Of a stretch of 64,000 nucleotides of DNA, positions 21,994 through 34,758 are shown piece by piece. The stretch spans positions 49,599,719 through 49,663,718 of the forward strand of contig CM046001.1 of NCBI GenBank assembly GCA_025175895.1. The letters run 5' to 3'. Below the pieces are notes generated by a model, which was not told where the DNA came from, searched no databases, and saw nothing but the letters and a program-made list of their open reading frames with translations. Positions within the stretch are counted from its first letter, which is position 1. The number at the start of each line of letters is the position of its first letter. The DNA comes from Wurfbainia villosa. Lineage: Eukaryota > Streptophyta > Magnoliopsida > Zingiberales > Zingiberaceae. Both the position numbers and the translations under genes were made by a program.

Positions 21994-22779
21994 ATTCTAA
22001 ATATGAATAAACTCTATTATAGTCGATCCTGAGCCTAGACAAAAGAGGAGAATTGTATTAGATTACTAGCCCACATCAAACAAAGGCAAGTGTTATATAT
22101 GGATACATCAAACTATTGTGTTAATTCTTGGTCGTTACCTCAAAGAAATGCATGGTTCGACTGGAATGTCACGGTAAGGACCGCTATATGCCCTTATCTA
22201 TGGAAACTTATGTGAAGTGTTAAATATACAAGAATTCTTGTATCTTGAATTGAATAAGAACAAACATTATAGAAATATCAATTGTCTTAAATTTAAAACT
22301 TGAAATATAGGAATGCTCATTGGCAAAGCAACGAAGATAGTAGATATGATAATTAGAAGGATTAATATTTTTTGCTTACAAGAGATAAAATGAGTAGGGG
22401 AGAAGGTAAAAATGATAGAGAAATTAGATTTTAAGTTATGATATAAGGAAAAGAGTAAAATAAAAAATGGAATAAATATTATTATAGATAATTTGTTAAG
22501 AGATGAACTAGTAATAGTTTGTAAGGGAGATTGGATTATAGATTAAAAGATAGTGGTACCAAAAGTAACTATTAATATAATTAATATATATACACCTCGA
22601 AGATAAAAAAAAAGATTTTAAAAAGATTTTGATGAGGTAGCACAAAAAAATTTCGATAAACGAGAAAATTCTAATAGGAGGAGACCTGAATAGGCACATA
22701 GGAATAATAAATTAGTAATATGATAGAGTGCATAGAGGTCATGATTTTGGACCAAGAAATGCAAATGACAAGTTGTATT

Positions 22780-24509
22780 TGTTGGAGAGATTGTTGGGCA
22801 GTCACCCTTTAGTCAAGATTAACCAAGCTCGAGTGAGACTCGAGTAGAGTTTTGATGTTTGACAATAGATTTGACGATACATATGACTAGATGGCATGGG
22901 ACATCAGTTGTCATATGGAGTTGTTAACCGAGAAGTCAAGTAGGTCAAGATTGACTGGAGACTTGACTGAGAAAGTCCAAGTATGGATACTTGGCAATGG
23001 AGAAGTCCAAGAATGAATTCTTGGCAAGGGAAGTCCAAGTTTAGAGACTTGACAAGGGAAGTCCAAGTTTAGAGATTTGGCAAGAGAAAGTCCAAGTATG
23101 GATACTTGGCAATAGAGAAGTCCAAGAATGGATTATTAGCAAGAGAGACTTGGCAAGGAAAGTTCAAGTATGAATACTTGACAAGGAAAAGCCCAAGTGT
23201 GTAGTCTTGGTCATATAAGTCCAAGTGTATAGTCTTGACAGCGAAAGTCTAAGTATGAAGACTTGGCAATGAAAGTCCCAAAGGCACGGCCTCTTGGTAA
23301 AGATAGACCCGATAGCATGACAAAGTCGAAGGAAGTACTTAAAGGATAGCGCAAAGGGTGAGGAGTCGTGGACTCAGCCTGAGAGCATGAGGCTGATGGA
23401 AGTAGCTTGAAGGCTTAGGTCTAGACTAAGGGTACCCGATAGCATGACAAAGCCGAAGGAAGTGCTTGAAGGCTAGTACAAGGGTGAGGAGTTGTGAACT
23501 CAAACCAAAGGCGCGAGATTTATAGAAGTAGCTTAAAGGCTTGGGTCTAAGCTATGAATAAGTGTCAAGTATGAGAGGATCATACTTGATGGGCTAAACA
23601 GGTTTACCAATCGACTGGGACTTGGTCCAGTCGATTGCCGTGTCAAAATAATCGCACAGATTATTTGATAGTCGACTGATTGAGTGGTCGGGTGATGGGA
23701 AGTCTGGCCCGAGTTGGTGCTCGGTCGACTGCAACTTGGGAAAATCTGACTAGTGCTCGGGCAGTCGATTGGTGGCTTGTCCTAATCGACTGACCGCGGG
23801 CAATCGGGATAGCTTAGGTGCTCAGGCAGTCGACTGCTGGTTTAGGCAGTCGACTGACTTTAAGTAGACAGAACACAGAATATTTCTGAGTCGACTGATC
23901 CACTCGACCGATGGCTTAACAGTCAACTAATGGGTCATGTCAGTCGACTGATCAGCTATAATCTGACGTGGATCATGTTGTTGTGACACAACGGTCTAGT
24001 AACCAGTCAGCTGGGGGTAAGACCAGTCGACTGATCGGCGAAAAACCATCCCGACGCAGCTTATAAAAGGAGAACGACGGGAGGATTTCCAACAGTCGAT
24101 TCTTAGGAGATTTTAAATGGAAGTGTTGTTACATTCCAGATCTTTAAAAGCATTCCACATCAACCAACAAGCAATCAAGCAAAAGCCTCTTTGTATAAAA
24201 GTGTTTCATTTCATTTGTGTTCCATTTGTTTCTTTACACTTGTTTTGTTTGTTTCTCCTTGTTGTAAAGCTCTTGTAAAAAGTTTCTCCACCTCTGGAAG
24301 TGTCCGAGAAGGAGAAAGAAATAGTGGGATCTATTGCTAGGAGAGTTCGACCGTGAAATAGGAATTAGGATTCCAAACCATGTAAAATCGATGTTGTGAG
24401 TTATGTTTGTTTGCTATTTATTTCCGCTGCGCTTACAACTTATAGATAAGCACGAGTGAGATCGAACGAATGTATGCATCCCCCCTCCGCACACATTAAG
24501 GTCCCAACA
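22780..24509 (+). mobile_element. Copy C 5' LTR
   Basis: Contains the hairpin minisatellite AAGTCCAAG...CTTGGC (about 22976-23290), GATAGCATGACAAAG repeats (23310 and 23440), about ten CAGTCGACTG-like palindromes (23600-24040), the TATA box and the leader with TCTCCACCTCTGGAAG. Ends GGTCCCAACA. Confidence 0.82.
24062..24070 (+). promoter_or_regulatory. TATA box of copy C 5' LTR
   Basis: TATAAAAGG, just downstream of the palindrome cluster and followed by a purine-rich leader. The 3' LTR has CTTATAAAAG at 31921-31930 at the same place. The start of transcription would be about 30 bp downstream. Confidence 0.6.
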
Positions 24510-24523
24510 ATTGGTATCAGAGC
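24510..24523 (+). other. Primer binding site of copy C (initiator tRNA-Met)
   Basis: ATTGGTATCAGAGC immediately after the LTR; a perfect match to the plant TGGTATCAGAGC site. Confidence 0.9.
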
Positions 24524-24573
24524 GAAGTCGTTCTTCTACGGACTAATCGCTAAGAGAGCACAGCTAGAGGAAG

Positions 24574-26216
24574 ATGGAATTCACCGATGGACTAGAATAC
24601 GACATCTGAGTACCACCTCCCTACGGATTCTATGGAGTATAAGGATTTGGTCAATGTACGACAAGGATTGAGACGTATTTTCAAATGAAGATTGAAGATT
24701 GGTTCATCTTAATAGATGGATTTAAAGCTCCTACGGACAAGAAGGGAAAGATTCTCAAAAGGAGCAAATGGACTGAGGAGCAAATTGAAAAATTCAAAAC
24801 AAATGAGAAGGTAATAAAATTCTTGGTTGATTTAATTCCTAATGACCTATTGTGTAGAATAGATAATTATCAAGATGTCAAGGATTTATGGAGAAAACTT
24901 GCTAAGCTTCATGAAGAACCGACATTAGTACAACAGAAGGAGTCTAAAGAAAAAAGCTCAACATCTCAAGAGCTTGAAGATTCGGAGGTTGAGAGGTGCT
25001 CAACATCCGAAGTTAAAGAAGTCTTCATCTCTATGATTGAGGAGGAGGATAGATCTTCAATGTCGGAGCAAGAGGAGGAGCCTTCTACATCCGGGAGTGA
25101 TGAAGCAAGCTCATGTCTACTCTACCATTAAAGGTAACTCAAATGCAATTGTTAAAAATAAAGATCATATAATTTGCTTTGAGTGTAGGAAAAAGGGACA
25201 TTATAAGAGTAAATGTCCAAGTAAAGTCAAGAAGAAGACTCAAGTAATACTAAAGGCTAAGAAGAAGTCTAAGGAGTCGAAGTCCCAATGCGAAAAGGCA
25301 AAGAGCATATAGTGTGCTTCTCATACAATGAGAAAGGCTACTATCGGAGTCAATGTCCAAGAGGGAGACACCCTAGGAAAGACAAGGTAGATAGCTCAAG
25401 TGTAGGGGAAGCTCCTAAAGTCGAGGCCTAAGGTATCATATTATAATGCAATTTCAGTTTTAAATGATAAAAAACATAAGTTTTATTGTTTAGATGTTAA
25501 ATATCATGAAATTAGAACTAAGGACAATTCTAGACTAATTAGCTCAAATAATACCCTACCTAAGAAAAATATTAGTATCTCTAATGGTAGACCTAATTTG
25601 ACAAATGATAGAAAGAATGATAATAACCTAGGCAATACCCCCCAAAAGACTAGACATATGTCTAGGAAGAAGAAGAATGTCCAAAAATATGATGGAAAAT
25701 CAAAAATTGAGATATTATAAGTAGAAAATCAAATTTTGAGGTTAAAGCTTAATAAATTGGAAAAGACTCTAAAAAAGATGGAAAATATACTTAAAGGGTC
25801 TAGTGGACAAAATCTAGGTTTTATGAAGCAAAACCTACCTAAGGACAAGAAATGTTTGGGTTATAAGCCTAAGTCCAAAGAAATCAAGCTCTCTTACCAT
25901 AGTGTTCCATATAGTTATGGAACTAGCTCTAGATCTAGGAAAATCAAGGTTATAAGAGAAGTCATTCATAAAGTTGACTTTGATAAAAATCAAAGTGACT
26001 AAGGCTTATAAGAAGCCTAGAAAAGTTACTAAGAAGGTTATAAGGGAAGATATCCCTAGAGTTAACCTAGATGAGACTATAATAACTAAGGTTTCCAAGA
26101 AGCCTAGAAGGGTCACTAGGAAGGTATTAAGGGAGGTTATCCTTAGTGAATACCTAGAAAATCCAAGAATCTCTAATAGGTATTGGATTCCTAGGAGTGT
26201 GATCCTTTCATGCTAA
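24574..26216 (+). pseudogene. gag of copy C, broken by stops and frameshifts
   Basis: The ATG at 24574 opens MEFTDGLEYDI and a stop; the frame resumes at 24685 (IEDWFILIDGF, then DLIPNDLLCRIDNYQDVKDLW) to 25131. A frameshift moves to the frame ending at 25312, which codes the intact knuckle CFECRKKGHYKSKC. Knuckle 2 near 25315 has lost Cys residues (CFSYNEKGYYRSQC). Further stops at about 25430-25720 precede the basic tail (25736-26216), which ends YWIPRSVILSC and stop. Domain order is as in copy B. Inactive as protein. Confidence 0.82.
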
Positions 26217-27974
26217 ATGGGTATAGGGTGTGTCAACTTAAAATGGAAAGGTAGTTAATCTAATCATAGTAGAGTTGACACTTTAGAGTATTTTCGAGGT
26301 ATAGTGATACTTTAAAAATGGATTTAGAATTATATCCTAAAGGATTTTAAGGTGTGCCAATAAAAATAAAGAAAGGTTGAAAATTGATTATAATTGGCAC
26401 AATTAGGTTAGACTCAATAGTGTGTCAAGTTGGGCTTCGGCGCACTCGGGGGAGTTGGCACGTCATTATGTCAAATTGAGTATTTGATATAATTTTAGAA
26501 AATGACAACTTGATTTAAGACTTAGATATTGATATACCTTTCTATTATATAATTTGTCATGCTTTATTTGTCATACTCTATGTCACGACATTATGTATCA
26601 TATGATTATTTAAAATATCATGCTAATACTTAAATTATTTTTATAATGTCATGACATCATATATCATTAGCAATATTTTAAATTATACACATCATTTATA
26701 CCATGATCATAATTCATGCATTAAGGTTATTAAATTGAATTTGGGGACAAATGACATTATTTGACATCCTAGGTAAGGAAGTCAAATTGGATATGCCTAG
26801 ATAACAATGCATGAACCCTTAGTTTAGAAAAGAGCAAAATTCACATCTCACAAAAATCATAGGATGACATATGTGTGTATTGAAACACTCTAGACACATT
26901 GAGATGTTAGGAAAATGAGTTAAGTTCATGGTGCTTAGATGTTGCATCAAAATGAACTCAAACTCATAATATGACATAAATAAATCATGAGGAAAGCTAA
27001 TGTACAAGTCATGTACACTTAGCCCATTGATCATGATTGAAAATAAGATTTGAAAATAATTTTAAAATCATTTTAGAAAACCTTAGCGAAGTCTATTTTT
27101 GACAGCAATCACCATTAAGAATATTGATACAAGTTAAAAAAAAACATTTAAAGTTTCAATGGTTTTGAACTCTGTATCATTTTTGAAAAAATAATAGGTA
27201 TTTTCATATAAAATTATTTGTGTGTATAAAATTTAAAAAAATTTCGAAAACCGCAAAATTACTTATGCATTTCTGAATTTCAACTGAAAAACTGATTTCT
27301 GAAAATGTCGAAACCAGTCGACTGTTATTGTAGCCAGTCGATTAGTGAAGGTTTCAGTCGACTATTCACTGACATAGTCGACTGATGATACTGATTTTGG
27401 CTAAACAATGTCTATTTAGCTATTTATCGGAAACCCTAAGTACCCTAACCACTCCTAACCCTATGATATGCTTAGACAAGCATTGGAAGGATGAGATATT
27501 CATTGAAAATGAATTGGAAAGTTAATTAGGGTAACAATCAAATTTTAAGAGAGGTTAAAGTTCAAGTTTGAACTTTTATCCTTATTTGTTGAAGTTTAGA
27601 TTTCCTATAGACTTAGGAACTCTCCAAGGGCATTGTTGGTGCAATGGTCAAGGGGGAGCAAGCCTTTAGGGGGAGATTATCCATCTAGATATGATGGATG
27701 ATTTTTAAGGAGGGGGAGAATGAAGAATTGCTTTTTATTTAGTGATAAATGTTTTATCACTAAGAATAAATGGGATTAAAGATGAAGGATTAAAAAAAGG
27801 GAAGAATGAAAGATCTCATTGGAAGATGAGAGACTTTTTGATATGTGCCAAAGGGGGAGAAATAAAGGGTTTAAGTTAGGAAACCTTCATTATACTTTGA
27901 CATAATAAGAGGCAAGTTGGGCTTATGGGATAGCCTAACTTAAAGATATTATAAAACAATAAAAAGGGAGAGAT
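26217..27974 (+). mobile_element. Copy C: conserved noncoding module
   Basis: Parallels A and B: a decayed AGTGTGTCAA hairpin (26419-26446), palindromes TGTCACGACA (26581-26590) and TGTCATGACA (26647-26656), the AAGTCTAT block (about 27077-27115), an internal LTR-start copy TGTTGGTGCAAT (27634-27645), then polypurine tracts AAGGGGGAG at about 27650, 27680, 27712 and 27860. Purine-rich AAAAAGGGAGAGAT abuts the 3' LTR. Confidence 0.7.
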
Positions 27975-28178
27975 TGTTAGTGCAATCACCCTTTCGGCAA
28001 GGTTGACTAAGCTCGAGTGAGACTCGAATAGAGTTTTGATGTTTGATAATACGTATAACTAGATGGCATAGGACATCGGTAGTCATATAGAGTTATTAAT
28101 CGACAAGTCAAGTAAGTCAAGGTTGAGCAGAGACTTGATTGAGAAAGTCCAAATATAAATACTTGGCAACGGAGAAGT

Positions 28179-30844
28179 TGACGCAAGCAAAATAGTGAGG
28201 TGACGCTAAAAACCTTCTATACGTGAGGTCAGAATAGAAGGGGGCAGAGAGAATCGAAGGAGAGGGGGAATTCGCCAACAAAAGAAGATCACCTCTTTAT
28301 TTAAACAAAAAGGAATATTATTAATTAAAATTGAATATCTTACAAGAGCTTAAACCTATGTTTAAATAGGCTTAAAAACAGAAGATTTTTTAATGCTAAA
28401 AAAAATAAACTAACTTTAATATAAATTTCTTAACAAGAAAGTTAAAAAAAATAAACAAACTAAAACAAAAATTTCTTAATAAAACAGAAAAGTAAATAAA
28501 AAAATTTTAAAACTAAAAAAAAAATAAAATTAAATAGAAAATTCGAACCAAATAAATTAATAATAAAATATTAAAGAAATCCTCAATAGCAGCGACAGCG
28601 CGCCATGGTCGTGGTTTGGTTAGGCTGTGGTGGGAACCATGGTCGTCGACTGGTCCACAGTTAGGTCGTGGTGAGGACCACGACTGTGGTGGGGAAACAT
28701 GGTCATAGTGTGGTCCCTACTAAAGGTCCTGTGTCGAGTCATGGAATGATCCACGTCCGTGATGGTGACCACAGGTAGGCTGTGGTGACCTCTAGGGACT
28801 CCTTTATGCCTTGTTCCATTCCAGAATGAAGCATATTCATATCAAGGGGCCATGGGGGTATTGAAATCCTTGTTTTAGGGCCCAATTGCTCTTCGTTATG
28901 GCTTTAAAGAAGGCAAAGTTGCATCACGAGATAAAAGTTGATTAGACTGTTAGATGTGTCTGCATCAGTCACCCGGGGTTGAAAATAACTCGTCCTCGAG
29001 TTCGAACCAGTGTCATCCTCTTCTTTGGCATAAGAACTTTTGTTTTCTCTTTCATCCACTAGCACCATTATGCCCTGTTTTAGTCCAAAATAATACATAC
29101 TCAGGTTAAGGGGTATGAGCATATTGTATTATGATGGATGTGCCTGCATCAGACTCCCAAAATTGAAAGAACTCGTCCTCGAGTTCCGGTTTGGTAGACA
29201 TGATCCAAAAGGAGTGAAATTCTCTTGTTGGGGTGCTAGTACAATATTTTATCCTCCAATATGGGCGCTTATCGTCATCAACCAAGCACGCTTCATTTTT
29301 TCCTTGAAAGAGAGATTAAACAATGTTTCATGGTCATCTTCACAAAATACTTCGTCATCGTCATACTCGTAGATGGGGTCGCCCATTACCTCATCAATGT
29401 TATCATCATTATAGACAGGGTCTTCTGTGTTTTCTCCAATTTCTTCATCGTAGATAAAATCTTCCATGTTTTCATCATTATCATAAATAGAGTCTTCAAT
29501 TTCCTCATTATAGATACAATCTTATATGTCTTCATCATCATCGTAGATAGAGTCTTCATACCATTCTTTACAACCACAATATTCTTGATGACGTAGAATT
29601 TTAGAGCGTCGAAGAGATACCTCGAGTTCTCGCAGTGTTACACACCGAGTTAACGCTTCATTTTTTCTTCGTAGATTCTTAATGATCTCTTGGAAACTTC
29701 GATCCTAGGGTGAGGCTTCCTCAATCGGAACCTGCTAGTCACGACCATGATCACAACCATGACGATCATCTATGAATCGCAATCGCCGATATAACTCTGC
29801 GACTTGTCTCTGTAGATCCTTGATGGTCTTTTAGGAATATCGATCCTGGGGTGCGGCTTCCTAAATCGGAACCTGTCGATCACGTCCATAACCATGACCA
29901 TGACAACCATTCATGGATCTCCGAGATAACTCTATGATTGGTCTTTGTAGATCGATAAGCTCGCAGGTACTTTGATCCTGGGGTGCAACTTCTTCAATCG
30001 AAACCTGTCTGTCACATCCATGACCACGACCACAACGTCCCTCCATAGATCTAGTACTCTGATACCAACTGACACAGGCGGTGCAGCGGGATGAGCACTA
30101 AAAACCTTCTATGCGTGAGGTTAGAATAGAAGGGGGCAGAGAGAATCGAAGGAGAGGGGGAATTCGCCAACAAAAGAGGATCACCTCTTTATTTAAACGA
30201 AAAAGAATATTATTAATCAAAATTGAATATCTTATAAGAGTCTAAACCTATATTTAAATAGGCTTAAAAAAAGGTTTCTTAATGCTAAAAAAAATAAACT
30301 AACTTTAACATAACTTTCTTAACAAGTAAGAAAGCTAAAAAAATTAAACAAACTAAAACAAAAATTTCTTAACGAAATAGAAAAGTAAATATAAAAATCT
30401 TAAAACTAAAAAAAAAATAAAATTAAATAGAAAATTCGAACCAAATAAAATTAATAATAAAATATTAATGAAAACCACGATTAAGTAGTGCAGTCACGGT
30501 TGGTGTGGTGAGAACCATGATGGATTGGTGGTCCACGATTAAGTAGTGGTGAGGACCTGGCTGTGGTGGGGAAACACGGGCATGGTGTGGTCCCTGCTGG
30601 AGGTCCCATGTCGAGCCATGGAATGATCCACGCCCGTGGTGGTGACCACGGGTAGGCTGTAGTAGCCTCTAGGAACTCCTTTATGCCTCGTTCCAATCCA
30701 GAATGAAGCATATCCATATCAGGAGGTCATGGGGGTGTTGAAATCCTTGTTTTGGGGTTCAATTGCTCTTCGTTATGGCTTGGAAGAAGGCAAGTTCGCA
30801 TCACGAGATAAAATTTGATTAGACTGTTGGATGCACCAGCATCA
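28179..30844 (-). mobile_element. Element D: short gag-only LTR retrotransposon (LARD/TRIM-like)
   Basis: Starts TGACGC, ends GCATCA, with TSD GAAGT (28174-28178 and 30845-30849). LTRs are 28179-28967 (789 bp) and 30070-30844 (775 bp). Between them are only 1.1 kb. The primer binding site reads GTACTCTGATACCA on the plus strand (30054-30067), that is TGGTATCAGAGTAC on the minus strand, which fixes orientation. LTRs contain ACCACG / CGTGGT inverted motifs (28600-28800 and 30480-30660). No pol. Same family as element E. Confidence 0.85.
29249..30047 (-). pseudogene. Element D gag-like frame: triple repeat plus acidic tail
   Basis: Starts at 30046 with MEGRCGRGHGCDRQVSIEEV. It has three tandem units of about 45 residues, each of the form RQVxIEEAxPQDxS, then IxDLQRxVxELxRR, separated by a His/Gly-rich GCHGHGYGRD-like linker; stops interrupt units 2 and 3. 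A long acidic tail follows (29249-29540), with repeated EDPVYNDDN and EDFIYDEEI blocks. It resembles the N-terminal gag part of some plant Ty3/gypsy elements (weak). No zinc knuckle seen. Confidence 0.55.
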
Positions 30845-33800
30845 GAAGTCCAAGAATGGATTCTTGGCAAGGGAAGTCCAAATTTGGAGACTTGGCAAGG
30901 GAAAGTCCAAGTATAGATATTTGGCAATGGAAAAGCCCAAGAATGGATTTTTTGGCAAGGGAAGTCTAAGTTTGGAGACTTGGCAAGGAAAGTCGAAGTA
31001 TGGATACTTGGCAAGGAAAAGTCCAAGAATATAGTCTTGGTCATGCAAGTCCAAGTGTGTAGTTTTGACGACGAAAGTCTAAATATGGAGACTTGCCAAT
31101 GGAAGTCCCGGAGGTGCAACCTCTTGGCAAAGGTAGACCCGATAACATGACAAGGCCGAAGGAAGTACTTGAAGGCTAGCACAAAGGGTGAAGAGTCGTG
31201 GACTCAACTTGAGGGCGTGAGGCTAATGGAAGTAGCTTGAAGGCTTAGGTATAGAATAAAAGTACCCGATAGCATGACAAAGTCAAAGGATGGTCTTGAA
31301 GGCTAGCGCAAGTGTAAGGAGTTGTGGACTCAAACCAAAGGCGCGAGGCAGATGGAAGTAGCTTAAAGGCTTAGGACTAGGCTATAAATAAGTGTCAAGT
31401 ATGAGAGGATCATACTTAATGAGTTAAACCTCCATTTTGAGGTTTACCAGTCGACTGGGACTTGGTCCAGTCGACTGGTGTGTTAAAACAATCGCACAGA
31501 TTGTTTAGCAGTCGATTAGTGGTTTGGACCAGTCGACTGGTCGAGTGGTCGAGCGATGGGAAGCCTAGCCCGAGATGGTGCTCGGTCGACTACGACTCGG
31601 GAAAATCTAACTAGTGCTCGGGCAGTCGACAGGTGGCTTGACCCAGTCGACTAACTGCGGGCAGCCGGGATGGCTTAGGTGCTTGGGAAGTCAACTGCTG
31701 ATTTGGGCAGTCGACTGACTTTAAGTAGACATAACACAAAATGTTTCTGAGTCGACTAATCCACTCGACTGATGGCTTAGCAGTTGACTGATGGGTCATG
31801 TCAGTTGACTGATCAGCTATAATCCGACGTGGATAATGTCGTTGTGAGACAACGGTCTAGTGACCAGTCGACTGGGGGTAAGACCAGTTGACTAATCGGC
31901 AGAAAATTAGCCTGGCACAGCTTATAAAAGAAGGACGACAGGAGGATTTCTGACAACCGATTCTTGGGAGATTTTGAAGGAAAGTGCTGCTACATTCCAG
32001 GTCTTCAAAAACATTCCACAACAACAAACAAACAATCAAGCAAAAGCCACTTATGTAAAAGTGTTTCATTTTATTTGTGTTTCATTTGTTTCTTTACACT
32101 TGTTTTGTTTGTTGCTCCTTGTTGTAAAGCTCTTGTAAAAGGTTTCTCCACCTCCGGAAGTATCCGAGAAGGAGAAAGAGATAATGGGATCTATCGCTAG
32201 GAGAGCTCGGTCGTGAAGTAGGAACTAGGGTTCCGAACCACGTAAAATCGGTGTTGTGAGTTATGTTTGTTTAGTTTGTTTGCTATTTGTTTCCGCTGTG
32301 CTAACAACTTGTAGACAAGCACGAGTGAAATCGAAGAAATCAAACGAACACTATTCACCCCCTCTAATGCACATCAAAGTCCTAACAGTATTTAACTTCA
32401 TTATAGCATATGAACTTTAAAAAGTTAATACATTTTTCAAGAAGAGAGAAGATCCCCTAGTTAAGTTCAATAGTGAGAATAATAAGTTACAAATTAACTT
32501 TCTTATAGTCAAGAAGAGAGAGAAAAAAATTTATAAGGATTGCAAACTCACCCCTGAATAAAACTTAACCACCCAAAATAGGTTAGTGGTGTTACACCTC
32601 AAGCATAGTATCAGTAAAAGAAAAACGTGCATGACTTTATGATCAAGTGGTGAAAGCTAAAAGAAGAGAAGTAAAATATCTTTAAAAAGGGGGTAGGAGA
32701 AGATAAATACATGGTGACTCAACTATGACATGAGATAAGATGATATTAAAATTGAAAATGAAAGTCAAGAGCGTACTCAATGAGTCAAAAGGATGGGTAC
32801 CAACAAATAAAGAATCTTAGTGATGAAATGAGGAAGTATAGAGAAAGTAGCAAAAAAACGAACCTATAAGTTATTATAGGTTTGTAATGACGAAGAAAAC
32901 TTAAAATCTAGCCAATAAAGTTAGTTGTGAGTGAAATCAAGAATGAAGCTTTTGAATGTTTGTATCGATAGCTTAATACAAATGAAGGGGAAAGGAACAT
33001 CTATAAAATAACTAAAGTGAGAGAGAGGAAGACAATGCATCTTACTCAAATAAGATGAATGCAATAGGTCTTGGTGAAGCATGAGGAAATAAAAAGCAAT
33101 GGAAAAGGTACTTTCATCAACTGTCTAATAAAACTTTAGGTGATCAACTTAGCTTAGGGAACTTATATAGGTTAGAGGAGTATAAAAATTTAAATTTTAT
33201 TAAAGAATTCAAACTTTAGTAGAATAGGCACTAAATGAGAAAGCGATTAAGTCGAATGATATTCCAATAGAAATATTAAAGTGCCTAGATAATAGGGTAT
33301 TAAATGGCTTATGAAGTTATTCAAATTAATATTAAAAAATAAAAAATGCATGATTAGTAGAGGATAAATACTCTAGCCTCCTATAAAAACAAAGAAAATG
33401 TACAAAATTATATAAATTACAAGGGAATTAAGCAAATGAGTTATACTGTGAAACTTTAGAAAAAAATGATTAAAAAAATTAAGAAAGAAGATTAAGGTGG
33501 CTAAAAATTAATTTAGACTCATGCCTGGAAAGTTAACAATAAAAGTTATACATCTTCTTACATAATTGATTGAGAAGTATTAGAAAAATAAGAAAGACTT
33601 ACATATGATATTCATTAACCTAGAAAAAGCTTATAACAAAGTCTCGAGGGAAATTATGTGTAGAATTCTAGAGAAAAGAAAGATGCTATCGTAATGTATA
33701 TTTAAACAATTAAGGACACGTATGAGGATGTAATAGCAAGAGTAAAGACTCCAGATAGATTAATTGAAATGTTTCCTATAAACATAATTAAGAATATGTA

Positions 33801-34758
33801 TGAAGATGAAATGGCAACAGCAAGAAGTGTTTCCTATGAACAAAAGGTTACACCAAGGATCAACTGTAAATCTATACTTTTTTACACTAGTCATGAATGA
33901 ATTCACTCAATACATCCAAGACACGTTACCAATAATATATGTTGTTTATAGATAATATTATCTTAGTCGATGAGATATGTGAATGTATAAATGCTAAGCT
34001 CAAATCTTGATAGTTTAGATTCGAAGTAAATGGTTGTGAATTTAGTAGAGTAAAGACAGATTATATGAAATTTAAATATAGTAATATTAGATGTAAGACA
34101 ATTATTAAGATAGGAGATGATGAGTTATCTATAATGAGAGCTTTAAATGTCTAGAATTTGTTTTTGTAAAAGGATAAAGGGGTTGGTAGAGATATTTTAC
34201 ATGGAATATAAGCAGAATGATTAAAATAAAAATCGGTGTTAGATGCTCTTTGTAAACATAAGATATCTCTAAAGCTTAAAGGAAAGTTTTATAAAATAAC
34301 AATTAACCTGTTATGTTATATGGAATTAAATATTAGACTCTCAAGCAAACACACAAGCAAAAGATTACAACATGGAGAAGAGGAAGTTAAGGTGGATGCG
34401 TAGGCACACAAGGATGAACGTGTAAGAAACGAGAACATTAGAGAGAAAATCGAAGTTGTCTATTGAAGGAAAAATTTGAAAGATAGGTAATATGGACACG
34501 TACTTAGGCATCTAATAAATATCTCAGTTAGATGATGTGAGTTCATGACAAATATACACATTGATAGAGGAAGAGGGAGTTAAAAAAAACTTAGTAAGCA
34601 ATAATAAAATAGCATAAAATTCATTTAAATTAGATGAAGATATAATAGGGGTCAAGCTCAATGGCATAGGAGGGTCCAGATAATCAACCTCACTTAATGG
34701 GATAAAAGACTAAGTGATAAACGTTTGGTTGTCATTGTTATTGTATTCTAAAAATGAA

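Larger units (their letters stand above)
22780..32387 (+). mobile_element. Copy C: complete gag-only Sirevirus-type retrotransposon
   Basis: TSD GTATT at 22775-22779 and 32388-32392, falling inside the LINE endonuclease. 5' LTR 22780-24509 (1730 bp); primer binding site ATTGGTATCAGAGC at 24510-24523; broken gag; noncoding module; 3' LTR 27975-32387 (about 1742 bp without element D). There are no pol domains. The 5' LTR has 12 extra nucleotides, TGTTGGAGAGAT, before the normal TGTTGGGCAGTC start. Confidence 0.88.
27975..32387 (+). mobile_element. Copy C 3' LTR, split by element D
   Basis: Starts TGTTAGTGCAATC and is interrupted at 28178 by element D. It resumes at 30850 with the AAGTCCAAG minisatellite (to about 31110), the palindrome cluster (31440-31900), TATA-like CTTATAAAAG and the C-rich end CCTAACA. 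About 1742 bp without the insertion. Confidence 0.82.
22008..34744 (+). mobile_element. RTE-clade LINE, heavily mutated, split by copy C
   Basis: Flanked by ATTCTAAATATGAA (21994-22007) and ATTCTAAAAATGAA (34745-34758), a 14-bp target duplication with one mismatch. Removing copy C and one TSD leaves about 3.1 kb, like the 3.2-kb minus-strand copy at 41274-44510. The left part (22008-22779) has the 5' leader and endonuclease start; the right part (32388-34744) has the endonuclease end (NTFFKKRE, then KDCKL) and RT motifs such as INLEKAYNKVSREIM (about 33613). It ends in TTG-rich GTTTGGTTGTCATTGTTATTGT. Many stops; dead. Its insertion broke J's integrase. Confidence 0.82.

Noticed and set aside
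29261..29596. Plus-strand 111-codon frame rich in Phe, Ile and Val, membrane-like
   Set aside because: It is the antisense of the acidic gag tail of element D; hydrophobic residues arise from reverse-complemented Asp/Glu codons.
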